Assembly (NCBI GenBank): GCA_003554115.1
Contig: PWFE01000032.1
Location: 1-20,580 of the forward strand
Reading direction: 5' to 3'
DNA length: 20,580 nucleotides
DNA from: Haloferacaceae archaeon
GTDB taxonomy: Archaea > Halobacteriota > Halobacteria > Halobacteriales > Haloferacaceae
Shown here: positions 1 through 8,599 of the stretch, one piece after another
Layout: each line of letters begins with the position of its first letter
How positions within the stretch are numbered: position 1 is the stretch's first letter
Notes under the pieces: generated by a model
What the model was told of the DNA's origin: nothing
What the model saw: the letters and a program-made list of their open reading frames with translations, nothing else
Databases searched by the model: none
Program-made: the position numbers and the translations under genes

Positions 1-149
1 AAATTTAGGTACTACTACTGTTGTTACTATTTTACAACCCGTTATGTAGTTACTGGTTATTCGTGATAGAATAGACACACAAGCAATCCCTAGCACCGTC
101 ACACAAACTACGAGCCTGCGGATCACAGCGGGGTGAAAATACAGAACAG

Positions 150-168
150 CGAGTAGCGAGGTTACTCG
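150..168 (-). terminator. Possible short hairpin at the amylase 3' end
   Basis: A 6-bp inverted repeat (CGAGTA at 150-155 and TACTCG at 163-168) spans the amylase stop codon, with a 7-nt loop. On the minus strand it is followed by a moderately T-rich stretch (CTGTATTTTC). Archaeal termination depends mainly on a U-rich tract, so this is only a candidate end signal. The rest of 1-161 is AT-rich at its left end and shows no coding potential I can support. Confidence 0.25.
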
Positions 169-2159
169 TCGACTTCGAAGACGGCGACACTCTCGACGGT
201 CAATCCCTCTTCGGCCGCACGCGACTCACCAGAAACAAGGTCGGTTGCGTCGACAGTTTTGTCGATTCCCACCGTCTGGGTCTCCGAACCGAAGTTGAGG
301 ATGACGACGTACTCGCCGGCCTCGCTTTCGCGGCCGAAAGCGACGACCTCGTCGCTGTCGGCCTCATAGTTGATTCGCTGGAGGTCACCATTAAAGCCGA
401 GCGATGGATGCTCATCGTGCAGCGCGATCAGGTCATCGTAATGCTCACGGATCTCCTCGCGGGCGTGATCCCACGCGAGATGATCACGTCGACCGCGCTG
501 GCCGATCTCTTGGCCGCCGTACAGCATCGGAATCCCCGGCAGCGTAAACAGCGCGCCAGCGGCGGCTTTCGTCGCGTCGTCGCCACAGTCGACGATATAG
601 CGCGTCTCGTCGTGGTTTTCGAGATACAACATGAACGCGGCGTGATCCGGAAAGCCCGAACGGGTGCGCCCCTCGACGGCATCGAGAATCGCATCGGCGT
701 CTTGGTTGCCGGTTCCGACCTGCCGGAGCGTAAAGTAGAGGGTTGTATCGAAGTGGATGTCGAACATCCCCTCGTGGAAGTCGGCGATGTACGGAATCGT
801 CTCATCGAGCAGGAGGAACTCCGGATCCTTGGTTTTGAGCCGTTCGCGCATTTCTTTCCAGAAGGACTCGGGGACGGCCCACGCCATATCACACCGGAAG
901 CCGTCGGCGATTTCGGCCCAGGTGTCGACCGCCTCAAGTAGATGCTCGCGGACTTCGAGGTTCGTAAAGTCGAAGTTGGCGATGTACTCCCAGCCGAAGT
1001 AGGTGCCGGGCTCGCCGTTGTCTTGCCATTCGTACCAGTCGTAGTACTCTGAGTCAGGGTTCTGGTAGGCGTCTTGGAAGTGTGGGTGATCCCGCGCAGA
1101 GTGGTTCATCACGAGATCGAACAGGACGGACATCCCGCGCTCGTGGGCGGCCTCAACGAACGCCTCGTAATCCTCGCGGTCGCCGAGGTCCTCGGCAATC
1201 GAAAAGAAGTCCGTGATGTTGTAGCCGTGCGGCGCGCCGTCGTGCTGCAAGACAGGTGTAAGCCACAGACAGTCGACGCCCAACTCCTCGATGTAATCAA
1301 GCCGCTTTTCGAGGGCTTCGAAGGTGGTTTCGGCTTCATCGTCGTCCGAGGCATAGCCGCGGACGTAAATTTCGTACAGTGTGACCTCAGTGCCCCACTC
1401 CGGCGGGTCATTCAGCCGGTGGACTGAAAAATCGCCGGTTGCAGCCACCCCGCCGTCGGTTTTGAGGTCGCCACTGAGTCGGTCAACGCTGATGGCGTCA
1501 GCCACGCTGTAGCTATCGCCGACGGCGACCGCATGAACGCGAGCCTCGCCCTCGATCACATCGAGCGGAATCCGGAGTTCGCGGTCATCGATCGTCACAT
1601 CGCGTTCGGAGATCTCAGTTCGGTCATCGAGCAAGAACTCCACGTCGATCTCGTCGACATCCCGCGTCGAGTCAGGATGGGGTTTCGGCGTCGCGGTGAT
1701 TACGGCCTCGTCGCCGACGATCTCGGCGTCGAGTCGGATGCGTGGTCGACCCTGTCCCTCGCCGCCCGATTCGCCGAGCGCAGCCGACCCCGACCCAGAG
1801 CCACTGACGCCGCCGGATTCGAACGGGCGCGCAGAGCCACTCTGGCCACTGTAGCCGCTGTAGCCGCTGTAACCCGAGCGGCCAATCCGACCCGAGCCTT
1901 CACCGGTGGGTCGACGGTCGCTCGGGAAGACGCGAACGGTGAGGTCGAATCGGTCTTCGGGCGTTCGGAGCGTCGCCGTATAGCGACCTGGCACGTCGGG
2001 GATGAACTCCTCGACGGCCTCATCGCCAAGGGTCGCCTCGCTGGCGAGTGGTGCTTCACTGATTGTCCAACTGTAGGCGGCGTCGGGATCAGGGTCCCGG
2101 GGGGCGAGCTGGATACTGTCGCCAACCGCCATGAACTGCGGTGGTCCTGGATGGTCCAT
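162..2159 (-). CDS. Cytoplasmic GH13 alpha-amylase family enzyme
   Basis: A 665-aa protein expected to hydrolyse or transfer alpha-1,4-glucan (maltodextrin or glycogen). The four GH13 signature regions are visible: region I FDLVMNH (D348, H353), region II GFRCD with the candidate nucleophile D424, region III LLLDE with the candidate acid E453, and region IV LENHDE with D517. Ahead of the barrel are an N-terminal PKD/Ig-like beta domain (about residues 8-78), a Ser/Gly-rich linker (about 84-140) and a second beta domain (about 140-228). The barrel runs from about 255 to 600 and is followed by a C-terminal beta domain. No Sec or Tat signal is seen, so it is probably intracellular. I chose the ATG at 2159 because the segment from a possible start at 2231 is Cys-rich and not acidic, and a TATA-like box at 2191-2200 leaves only about 10 nt of leader. 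It is divergent from the giant GH15 protein. The exact specificity (amylase, neopullulanase or cyclomaltodextrinase-like) cannot be read from this. Confidence 0.9.
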   Translation of the reverse strand: MDHPGPPQFMAVGDSIQLAPRDPDPDAAYSWTISEAPLASEATLGDEAVEEFIPDVPGRYTATLRTPEDRFDLTVRVFPSDRRPTGEGSGRIGRSGYSGYSGYSGQSGSARPFESGGVSGSGSGSAALGESGGEGQGRPRIRLDAEIVGDEAVITATPKPHPDSTRDVDEIDVEFLLDDRTEISERDVTIDDRELRIPLDVIEGEARVHAVAVGDSYSVADAISVDRLSGDLKTDGGVAATGDFSVHRLNDPPEWGTEVTLYEIYVRGYASDDDEAETTFEALEKRLDYIEELGVDCLWLTPVLQHDGAPHGYNITDFFSIAEDLGDREDYEAFVEAAHERGMSVLFDLVMNHSARDHPHFQDAYQNPDSEYYDWYEWQDNGEPGTYFGWEYIANFDFTNLEVREHLLEAVDTWAEIADGFRCDMAWAVPESFWKEMRERLKTKDPEFLLLDETIPYIADFHEGMFDIHFDTTLYFTLRQVGTGNQDADAILDAVEGRTRSGFPDHAAFMLYLENHDETRYIVDCGDDATKAAAGALFTLPGIPMLYGGQEIGQRGRRDHLAWDHAREEIREHYDDLIALHDEHPSLGFNGDLQRINYEADSDEVVAFGRESEAGEYVVILNFGSETQTVGIDKTVDATDLVSGESRAAEEGLTVESVAVFEVDE
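1836..1877 (-). repeat. Short in-frame repeat encoding a Ser-Gly-Tyr linker
   Basis: Nine-base units encoding SGY are repeated three times and followed by SGQSG, at about amylase residues 95-108. They sit in a longer Ser/Gly-rich stretch (about 84-140) that separates two beta domains. Such units are prone to slip and change length between strains. They most likely act as a flexible spacer. Confidence 0.75.
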
Positions 2160-2190
2160 ATCTCTATCAACACACACCGTCACTTTGGTC

Positions 2191-2200
2191 TTATGTATTT
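2191..2200 (-). promoter_or_regulatory. TATA-like box for the amylase gene
   Basis: The minus strand reads AAATACATAA here, centred about 36 bp before the ATG at 2159. An archaeal start site about 25 bp downstream would fall near 2170, giving a leader of about 10 nt. Confidence 0.4.
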
Positions 2201-2249
2201 GGAATGTACAATTGATCCGAATGCTAACCATCTATCCGCATTATTAATT

Positions 2250-2261
2250 GTATTTTAATAC
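2250..2261. promoter_or_regulatory. Inverted repeat in the divergent glycosidase promoter region
   Basis: GTATT-TT-AATAC lies between the two divergent glycosidase genes, within 225 bp of AT-rich DNA (2160-2384). It could be an operator shared by both genes. The half-sites are only 5 bp, so chance cannot be excluded. Confidence 0.25.
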
Positions 2262-2320
2262 CACATTTTCACACACGGAGTGACATCGGACCGAAACTGA
2301 TCAGCCAATCATTCATAATA

Positions 2321-2328
2321 TTTTATAA
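2321..2328 (+). promoter_or_regulatory. TATA box for the tandem GH15 gene
   Basis: TTTTATAA is centred about 60 bp before the ATG at 2385. A start site about 25 bp downstream (near 2350) leaves a leader of about 35 nt carrying GGGGAG at 2376-2381. That predicted start site lies after the GTG at 2337, which supports translation from 2385. Confidence 0.5.
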
Positions 2329-2384
2329 CAGATCGAGTGTGTGAGCCGCCAATACTTTGTTGTAGACCACCAATCGGGGAGTAT

Positions 2385-5300
2385 ATGCGACTCCGAACTG
2401 CGTTGAACGAGTACAAACGCGACGGTGCTCGACGCTTCCCTGAGGAGGCCCGAACCACCGACGGCGCGTTTTCGGCCCACGGGGACCGACTGGTCTACGT
2501 CGACCCTGACGGAAGTCTCCGTGATTATTCGTCAGCGCTTTCTGGACTTTACGGCATCGACAGATCGCGGTTGGGCATCGAAACCGCTGAGGGAACACAG
2601 TGGTTCGACGAGTTTTCGACCGTTAGACAGCACTACTACCGCGAAACCAACGTGGTCGAAACCGAGTATGACGCCCACGGCTTTACGGTCCACCAGTACG
2701 ACCTCACGCTCGGTCGCGCCCACCTCACACACGTCGAACTCCGGGGTGCGATCCCAGCGGACGCCGAGCTGACGGCGTTTCTGACGTTCGCCCCCGAGGG
2801 CAGAGAGACACAGGTTGGTCGACTGATCCACGAGAACGTCGGTCCCGATGACACCAAAACCGTCGAGGTGTTCCATCGGTCCGAACACGACTATGTCACT
2901 GCCTCGAACGGGATCACCGACGTCCGGGGTCAGATTCCCGAGCGGTTCGAAGAAATCCTCTCGGAGGATGCCTACGAGTTCCCGCGGGATGCTGTTATCA
3001 ACCGCTTTGAGGACACTCATCTCAGCGGTGATGTCGTTGTCAATGCGCCGCTCGAACAGACCGGTCGAGCGGCCAAAACAACGCTTGTCACCCAGATTTC
3101 GGATCACGACACCCTCAACCGAGCCGAGGCTCTCGCCGACATTCGGCGGTGTGCTGAAGCCCACCGAACAGCCGACGACATCCGAGATGCTGGACGCGAG
3201 CGTGCAGAGGTATCGGTGCCGGCTTCGGCTCCGAACAGCAACGTCGTTCGGGCGGATCTGCGGGCGCTGTCGTTGCTTACTGCCCCGACCGGTGCGCACA
3301 TTGCAGCCCCCGAGTTCGATCCGTTTTACAGCCATTCGGGCGGCTACGGCTACACGTGGTTCCGTGATGAGGCTGAAACCGGCCGAAACCTGCTGGATGC
3401 CGACCGTCTGCTCGATCTCGGTCTCTCCCAACAGATCCAGAAAACGGCCGAGTTTTTCTGTCGAACCCAACAGCCCGACGGCTCGTGGTCACACCGGGCG
3501 TGGGCCGTCGACGGCTCGCTCGCCCCAGGGTGGGCACACAGCCGCCTCGAAGGCGCGGGCAACGACGAGTATCAGGCCGACCAGACCGCCAGCGCAGTCG
3601 CCTTCTTGTCGACGCTGCTGTCGGAACGCGGCGAGAGTCTCGACGACGAGTTGAAGGACTCGATTCGCGAGACCGTCGACGCCGCTGTCGGCGTTCTGGA
3701 CGAAACGCTCGAAGACGACGGGCTGCCCGGGCGTTCGCAGAACCTCTGGGAGAACATGGAAGGTCGGTTTACGCATACGGCCGCCAGCTATCTGCTGGCG
3801 TACGCGACGGTAGCCGATGCGCCATTCGACGACGAACTGACCGCGCATGCCCGCCAGCAGGCCGAGACAGTCGTCGACAGTCTCGATCTGCTTTGGAGCG
3901 AACAACGCGAGTGTTACGGACTGCGATTGAACAAAAGCGGCAAAATCGACAACCGGGTTGATTCGGCGACGTTTGCGATTGTCGAGGCACTCGTTGCCTA
4001 CGACCGCATTGCCGACCTTGAGGAACCGCTCGTCGACCGGCTGGCCGATCACATTCGGAACGTCTTCGAGATGCTGTACCGCAATCCAGACGACACCGAA
4101 GTTGCCGGGCTTGCTCGCTTCGAGGGCGACACCTGGCGGTCGGCCGGTCAGTCCGGCGAGAAAGTCTGGAGCGTCTCGACGGCGTGGGGAGCCAACGCGG
4201 CCGCCGACCTCGGTGTCTTGTTGGAAGCCTACGACCGTGAAAAAGAAGCCGAAGAGTACATCGAGATTGCCGAAACGCTGTACTCGCTGTTGTTGCCCGA
4301 TGGTCCGCTTGCGAGTCACGCAGGCTATCTCGCCGAGCAGGTTTTCGACAACGGTGAACTCGATGGGGCCTCACCACTCGGATGGTCCCACGCCCTGCGG
4401 CTCCGGTCGACTGCCGTCCTGCGTGAACAGAACGCGCTGCCGGTTTCGACGCCAGCACCATCGGGTCCGATGAGCCGACCGCGCTGGACGACCGGCGAAA
4501 AGTACGGCGTTGCCACGGTGGCCGACCACGGCCTTGCGGAGCCCTCGAAAGTATGGTATACGCTCACCGAGGGCGCACTCACTGAGGTTCGGTTCCCGCG
4601 TGTCGACCTGATGAACCTGCGGACAGTCGACTTTATCATCAGCGATACGAACGAGAAGTCGACCTACACGGCTCGAACACACAACGAAACCCGGATCGAC
4701 GACAAAAATGACACCATCGAACGCCGCGTCGAGCCAACCGATGACGACGCGCTGTTGTTCCGCCACGTCATCACTGAACGCGGCGACGGCCGCGGCCACA
4801 GATGGCAACTCACCGTTGAGTATGCGATTGATCCGAACCACGACGCCCTGTTGGCCGATGTCGAGTTTGACGCACGCGACGACAACGAGTACGAACTGTA
4901 TGCGATTGCTGATGTCTCGCTTACCAACACCGGCACCCGTGACCGAGGCTACCGGCTCGGTGAGACCGGCAACTACCATCTGGCTGCCCGCGACTCCGAA
5001 GCATACGACACCGGCTCGGAACCGATTCTGACCGATGAAAACGGCAACACCTACAGCGTCGCCGTCGCGATGACGACAGCGAGTCGGTTCGATTGGGCGA
5101 CTGTCGGTTCGGCCGGCTCAGATCACCTCTCGAAGCTGTTTTCGGAGGGCAAACGACCAACGCCGAACGACAGACTTGACGACGACAACATCGTACTCGC
5201 CGGGCGGATCGGCGAGGGAGATGTACACGAGACGGTTGCGGTCGGCTTCGGTGAGAACGCCGATACGGCTGCCGCACTCGGTGAGGCCGAAGGCGCGCTC

Positions 5301-6920
5301 GCGCGAGGCTACGAGAACGTCAGAAGCGAGTTCGCCGAAACGTGGGTCGACTTTTTGGCAGACAAACCGTTCCCTGATTCGGTCACCGGCGACGACGACC
5401 TGCTTGCACAGTACAAAAGCTGTCTGATGGCACTGCGGGCAGTCGAGGACAAAACGTACATGGGTGCCGGCATCGCAAGCCCCTCGGTGCCGTGGGGCGA
5501 GGCAGTCACCGCCGACGAGCCCAAAGGCTACGGCTACAACTTCGTCTGGTCGCGAGATCTGTATCAGGTCTTTACCGTCTTCGAGGCGGTCGGCGACCTG
5601 AAAACGGCGACCGACGCGCTACAGTACATCTATGAGTACCAACAGGACGACGAGGGCTTCATTCCACAGAACACCTACGTTAACGGCCGAACCCGGTGGG
5701 GCGGCGAGCAGATTGATAACATCTCGTTCCCGCAGGTAATGGCCTACCAGCTGGCCGAAGACGGCGTTGAGTTCGACGACGTCGAGTACGGCTACATCAA
5801 CGTCAAACGCTCGGCGGACTACGTTGCACGCAACGGGCCCGCCACGGCCCAAGAGCGGTGGGAAGAAGAAGCAGGCTACTCGCCGTCGTCGATTGCCGCC
5901 GAGATTGCAGGGCTGGTGTGTGCGGCTGATCTCGCCATCGAGGAGGGCGAGGAGGCCGACGCCCTGCCGTGGCTTGCGCTTGCCGACGAGTGGACCGAGC
6001 GCGTCGAAGAGTGGACGGCCACCGAAACCGGCACCAAGTTGCATACAAACACGCCGTACTACGTCCGAGTCACCCGTGACGGCAACCCCGAGGCGGGCCA
6101 CCTCCGAACGCTTGCGAACGCCGGGCCGACGCTTGATGAGCGCGAAATCATCGACGGCGGCTTTCTCGAACTGACGCGACTGGGGATCAAACCCCACGAC
6201 CACGAGGTAATCGAAAACTCACTGGTCGAAGTCGACGAAACCATTCGGGTTGATACACCCCAAGGGCCCGCGTTCTATCGGTACAACGGCGACGGCTACG
6301 GCGAGCGCGGCGAGGAAGCCGAGGGCGCGCCGTGGTCGGTCGAAACGAAAGGCAAAGGTCGACTCTGGCCCATCTTCACCGGCGAGCGCGGCGAATACGA
6401 GTTGATCGCCGGCACCGATGAGGGCGAACTTGAGCCCCAATCAATGCTGGAGACAATGGCTGGCTTTGCCAACAGTGGCCGGATGATTGCCGAACAGGTC
6501 TGGGATCGCCACATCGAAAACGACTACAACTGGGATATCGGCGAAGGCACCGGCTCGGCTACGCCGCTGGCGTGGAGTATGGCCCAATTCATCCGACTGG
6601 CTCACGGTATCGACGAGGGCCACCCTGTCGAGATGCCCACGGCCGTCGAAAACCGGTATCTCAAAACCGAGCGATCGGCCAAACCCTCGCTCCGGGTCGA
6701 AAGCAAAATCGTCGACGACAGCCTCAAACTCACCGGCGAGACTGACGGCGAACTGCTCGCGGTGAAAGTCGACGACGAGGCGGTTATCGAGACAGTCGAA
6801 GACGGGGAGTTCTCACTGCGGCTGCCGATTACACACGGCGAGGTTCCAGTTACTGTGGCTGCTGCAAGCGACAGCGACCTTCGGGTTGCGGGAACAGCAG
6901 TCGAGCGGTTTACGATCTAA
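2385..6920 (+). CDS. Tandem double-GH15 glucoamylase / glucan 1,4-alpha-glucosidase
   Basis: A 1511-aa protein expected to release glucose from non-reducing ends of alpha-glucans. It has two GH15 (alpha/alpha)6 modules. The N-terminal half has a beta domain (about 1-290) and a barrel from about 310, including GYGYTWFRDE, NLWENMEG with candidate acid E456, and LAEQVFD with candidate base E651. The second half starts near residue 700 with a glucodextranase/bacterial glucoamylase-type beta-sandwich. Its catalytic module has NFVWSRDLYQ, RWGGEQID, QERWEEEAGYSPS (candidate acid E1160) and IAEQVWD (candidate base E1370). A small beta domain closes the protein from about residue 1435. No signal peptide is seen, so it is probably cytoplasmic. 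I chose the ATG at 2385 over the GTG at 2337 because MRLRTALNEY reads as a normal start and the extension is Cys/Pro-rich. Typical bacterial GH15 enzymes are about half this length. It is divergent from the GH13 gene. Confidence 0.9.
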   Translation: MRLRTALNEYKRDGARRFPEEARTTDGAFSAHGDRLVYVDPDGSLRDYSSALSGLYGIDRSRLGIETAEGTQWFDEFSTVRQHYYRETNVVETEYDAHGFTVHQYDLTLGRAHLTHVELRGAIPADAELTAFLTFAPEGRETQVGRLIHENVGPDDTKTVEVFHRSEHDYVTASNGITDVRGQIPERFEEILSEDAYEFPRDAVINRFEDTHLSGDVVVNAPLEQTGRAAKTTLVTQISDHDTLNRAEALADIRRCAEAHRTADDIRDAGRERAEVSVPASAPNSNVVRADLRALSLLTAPTGAHIAAPEFDPFYSHSGGYGYTWFRDEAETGRNLLDADRLLDLGLSQQIQKTAEFFCRTQQPDGSWSHRAWAVDGSLAPGWAHSRLEGAGNDEYQADQTASAVAFLSTLLSERGESLDDELKDSIRETVDAAVGVLDETLEDDGLPGRSQNLWENMEGRFTHTAASYLLAYATVADAPFDDELTAHARQQAETVVDSLDLLWSEQRECYGLRLNKSGKIDNRVDSATFAIVEALVAYDRIADLEEPLVDRLADHIRNVFEMLYRNPDDTEVAGLARFEGDTWRSAGQSGEKVWSVSTAWGANAAADLGVLLEAYDREKEAEEYIEIAETLYSLLLPDGPLASHAGYLAEQVFDNGELDGASPLGWSHALRLRSTAVLREQNALPVSTPAPSGPMSRPRWTTGEKYGVATVADHGLAEPSKVWYTLTEGALTEVRFPRVDLMNLRTVDFIISDTNEKSTYTARTHNETRIDDKNDTIERRVEPTDDDALLFRHVITERGDGRGHRWQLTVEYAIDPNHDALLADVEFDARDDNEYELYAIADVSLTNTGTRDRGYRLGETGNYHLAARDSEAYDTGSEPILTDENGNTYSVAVAMTTASRFDWATVGSAGSDHLSKLFSEGKRPTPNDRLDDDNIVLAGRIGEGDVHETVAVGFGENADTAAALGEAEGALARGYENVRSEFAETWVDFLADKPFPDSVTGDDDLLAQYKSCLMALRAVEDKTYMGAGIASPSVPWGEAVTADEPKGYGYNFVWSRDLYQVFTVFEAVGDLKTATDALQYIYEYQQDDEGFIPQNTYVNGRTRWGGEQIDNISFPQVMAYQLAEDGVEFDDVEYGYINVKRSADYVARNGPATAQERWEEEAGYSPSSIAAEIAGLVCAADLAIEEGEEADALPWLALADEWTERVEEWTATETGTKLHTNTPYYVRVTRDGNPEAGHLRTLANAGPTLDEREIIDGGFLELTRLGIKPHDHEVIENSLVEVDETIRVDTPQGPAFYRYNGDGYGERGEEAEGAPWSVETKGKGRLWPIFTGERGEYELIAGTDEGELEPQSMLETMAGFANSGRMIAEQVWDRHIENDYNWDIGEGTGSATPLAWSMAQFIRLAHGIDEGHPVEMPTAVENRYLKTERSAKPSLRVESKIVDDSLKLTGETDGELLAVKVDDEAVIETVEDGEFSLRLPITHGEVPVTVAAASDSDLRVAGTAVERFTI

Positions 6921-6966
6921 CTTCGCTTGTCGCGCGGTTTTTCCTACTGGCTCTCCTAAAGCGTGT

Positions 6967-7455
6967 ATGTCGACCTACCGACGCCGCAGCAGAATCCGGG
7001 CCCCGCTCGATAAGGTTTGGGCGTTTCATTCGACAATTGATGGCCTCGAAGCACTCACCCCCGACTGGATGGGTTTGAACGTCGAATCCGTCCGCACACC
7101 CGACGGCCACGACAGCGAAACGCTGGTTGAAGGCACCGAAATCACGATGGCCTCGCGGCCTTTCGGAATCGCACCAGAAACGCGCTGGATTTCACGGATC
7201 ACTGATCGCCGGGAAAGTGAGGGCTACTGCATGTTTCGAGACGATATGCTCGGCGGTCCGTTTGGCCTCTGGATTCACACCCACGAGATGTACGGCGACG
7301 GCAATGAAACAGTGCTGATCGATACGGTCGAGTACGAACTCCCCTCGGCAGTCGACCGACTCAACCCGCTGGCTGTGGTTGGGTTCGGACCAATGTTTCG
7401 GTATCGCCATCGGAAAACAAAGGAGTTGCTCGAATCGAGTGCAGGCGAGGAATAA
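6967..7455 (+). CDS. SRPBCC-superfamily (START/polyketide cyclase-like) protein
   Basis: A 162-aa protein with a helix-grip fold pattern: MSTYRRRSRIRAPLDKVWAF at the start, then alternating beta strands (including ETRWISRITD and MLGGPFGLWIHTHEM), ending in a long amphipathic helix (FRYRHRKTKELLE). This superfamily binds hydrophobic ligands in a cavity; ligand and reaction cannot be read from sequence. The ATG at 6967 matches the usual start of such proteins, and the in-frame extension back to 6886 would overlap the glucoamylase gene. It lies 46 bp after that gene and could be read from the same transcript, although a T5 run near 6938 may end it. It converges on mgtE with a 15-bp gap. Confidence 0.75.
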   Translation: MSTYRRRSRIRAPLDKVWAFHSTIDGLEALTPDWMGLNVESVRTPDGHDSETLVEGTEITMASRPFGIAPETRWISRITDRRESEGYCMFRDDMLGGPFGLWIHTHEMYGDGNETVLIDTVEYELPSAVDRLNPLAVVGFGPMFRYRHRKTKELLESSAGEE

Positions 7456-7470
7456 AAAGCCGCGAGCGGC
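7451..7470 (-). terminator. Hairpin plus T-tract terminator of mgtE
   Basis: Directly after the mgtE stop codon the minus strand reads GCCGCTCGCGGC, a 4-5 bp GC stem, followed by TTTTTATT. This looks like an intrinsic terminator. It overlaps the stop codon of the convergent SRPBCC gene, so little separates the two transcripts. Confidence 0.6.
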
Positions 7471-8499
7471 CTACAGCAGGTGGGCGAGGAGGACGGTCGC
7501 CAATCCGAAGTAGATCACGAGCGCGGTCACGTCTTTGACAGTCGTGACGAGTGGGTCGGCAACGGCTGCAGGATCGTAGCCAGCCTTGTTGGCCAGCCAC
7601 GGAATCACATAGCCGACAGTGCTTGCGATCACACAGACTGCCACGAGCGAGACGAAGATGACAAACGCGATGGTGCCTGCATCGGCTGTCTCACCGCGAA
7701 GGCCAGCGATCCACCCGTAGGCTGCCAGTGCGCCAATGCCACCGATTATCAGCCCAATCGTGAGGCCGACTTTCGCTTCGCGGGCGAAATGCCGCATCGC
7801 GTTGCGGTCATCAATGTGGCCAAGAGCCATCCCGCGGACGAAAATCGTCGACGCCTGTGTCCCGACGTTGCCGCCCATATCCATAATAACAGGGATGAAA
7901 AACCCGAGGACGATAACGGCATCAAGCGTTTCTTCGAAGCCTTCGATCACCAATCCAGCGGCCAGTCCACCGGCCAGTGCGACCAACAGCCACGGCAATC
8001 GAAGTTTCAGAATCTTCGACAGCGACGACTCAAGAATGAGTTGGCTCCGGTTTTCCTCGATTTCAGTGAACGAAAAGCCGGCCGATTTCAGAATGTCTTC
8101 GGTTGCTTCGTCTTCGACAACGTCCAACATTGATTCCGACCGAAGCACGCCCACAAGCACACCATCGTCGTCGACAACCGGGATTGCCGAAAAATCAAGC
8201 TCGCTTATCTGCATCGCTGCCTGTTCGACGTCGACACCTGCATTGATCGTAACGAGGTCCGTCTCCATGACGTCGGAGACTTCGATATCCTCAGGTGCGT
8301 TCAGAAGCTCTCGAAGCGACAGCACACCGACTAGCTTGTCGTTCGGATCGGTGACGTACAGGTAGTAAATCGTCGTCTCGTCGTCGGTAGGTGCAAACTC
8401 TCGGAAGCGTTCGACGGCGATCCCAACGAACGTATCGCTCCGAACGCTGACATACTCATCGTCCGTAATCTGTCCAACTGTATCAACGTGTTCTTGCAT
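7471..8499 (-). CDS. mgtE: MgtE-type Mg2+ (divalent cation) transporter, short form
   Basis: A 342-aa inner-membrane channel/transporter. Residues about 12-130 form a tandem CBS pair (SDLV-type repeats around VSVRSDTFVGIAV and SDVMETDLVTI). Five hydrophobic segments follow between about 168 and 342. The family hallmark PVIMDMGGNVGTQASTIFVRG lies at 203-223. The last-helix motif DPLVTTVKDV (315-324) carries D323, aligned by eye with the pore Asp of Thermus MgtE. The protein starts almost directly with the CBS domains: the N-terminal superhelical MgtE_N domain of the roughly 450-aa bacterial proteins is absent. The ATG at 8499 is preceded by a good ribosome binding site (GGGAGG, minus strand of 8505-8510, 5-nt spacing), so the mRNA has a leader. 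The upstream region holds two inverted repeats. Mg2+ is the likely ion; Co2+ or Mn2+ is possible. Confidence 0.92.
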   Translation of the reverse strand: MQEHVDTVGQITDDEYVSVRSDTFVGIAVERFREFAPTDDETTIYYLYVTDPNDKLVGVLSLRELLNAPEDIEVSDVMETDLVTINAGVDVEQAAMQISELDFSAIPVVDDDGVLVGVLRSESMLDVVEDEATEDILKSAGFSFTEIEENRSQLILESSLSKILKLRLPWLLVALAGGLAAGLVIEGFEETLDAVIVLGFFIPVIMDMGGNVGTQASTIFVRGMALGHIDDRNAMRHFAREAKVGLTIGLIIGGIGALAAYGWIAGLRGETADAGTIAFVIFVSLVAVCVIASTVGYVIPWLANKAGYDPAAVADPLVTTVKDVTALVIYFGLATVLLAHLL

Positions 8500-8504
8500 C
8501 GTAT

Positions 8505-8510
8505 CCTCCC
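8505..8510 (-). promoter_or_regulatory. Strong Shine-Dalgarno site of mgtE
   Basis: GGGAGG on the minus strand lies 5 nt before the ATG at 8499. A clear site like this indicates a leadered transcript. It contrasts with the nearby genes, several of which look leaderless. Confidence 0.65.
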
Positions 8511-8599
8511 GTGGGTTCGCCTGTATAGTGGACGTTCAAAAACGCTTCAGCAACAGCCGTAACTGAATCAACAGCTCTCGACAGCTCATCAATGGGTTC

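Noticed and set aside
1533..2258. 241-aa plus-strand open frame
   Set aside because: It is antisense to the GH13 amylase gene, has an Arg-rich composition unlike haloarchaeal proteins and no recognisable motif. Long antisense frames are expected in GC-biased coding DNA.
2532..3470. 312-aa minus-strand open frame inside the GH15 gene
   Set aside because: The sense strand carries a continuous GH15 protein here. The antisense product is Val/Arg-rich with no domain pattern.
3489..4319. 276-aa minus-strand open frame inside the GH15 gene
   Set aside because: It is antisense to the catalytic part of the first GH15 module and has no motif. It was treated as a shadow.
5619..6203. 194-aa minus-strand open frame inside the GH15 gene
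   Set aside because: It is antisense to the second GH15 module, covering the conserved WEEE region, with no motif of its own.
7480..8133. 217-aa plus-strand open frame opposite mgtE
   Set aside because: The minus strand has the MgtE hallmark motifs. This frame is His/Asp/Cys-mixed with no fold pattern.
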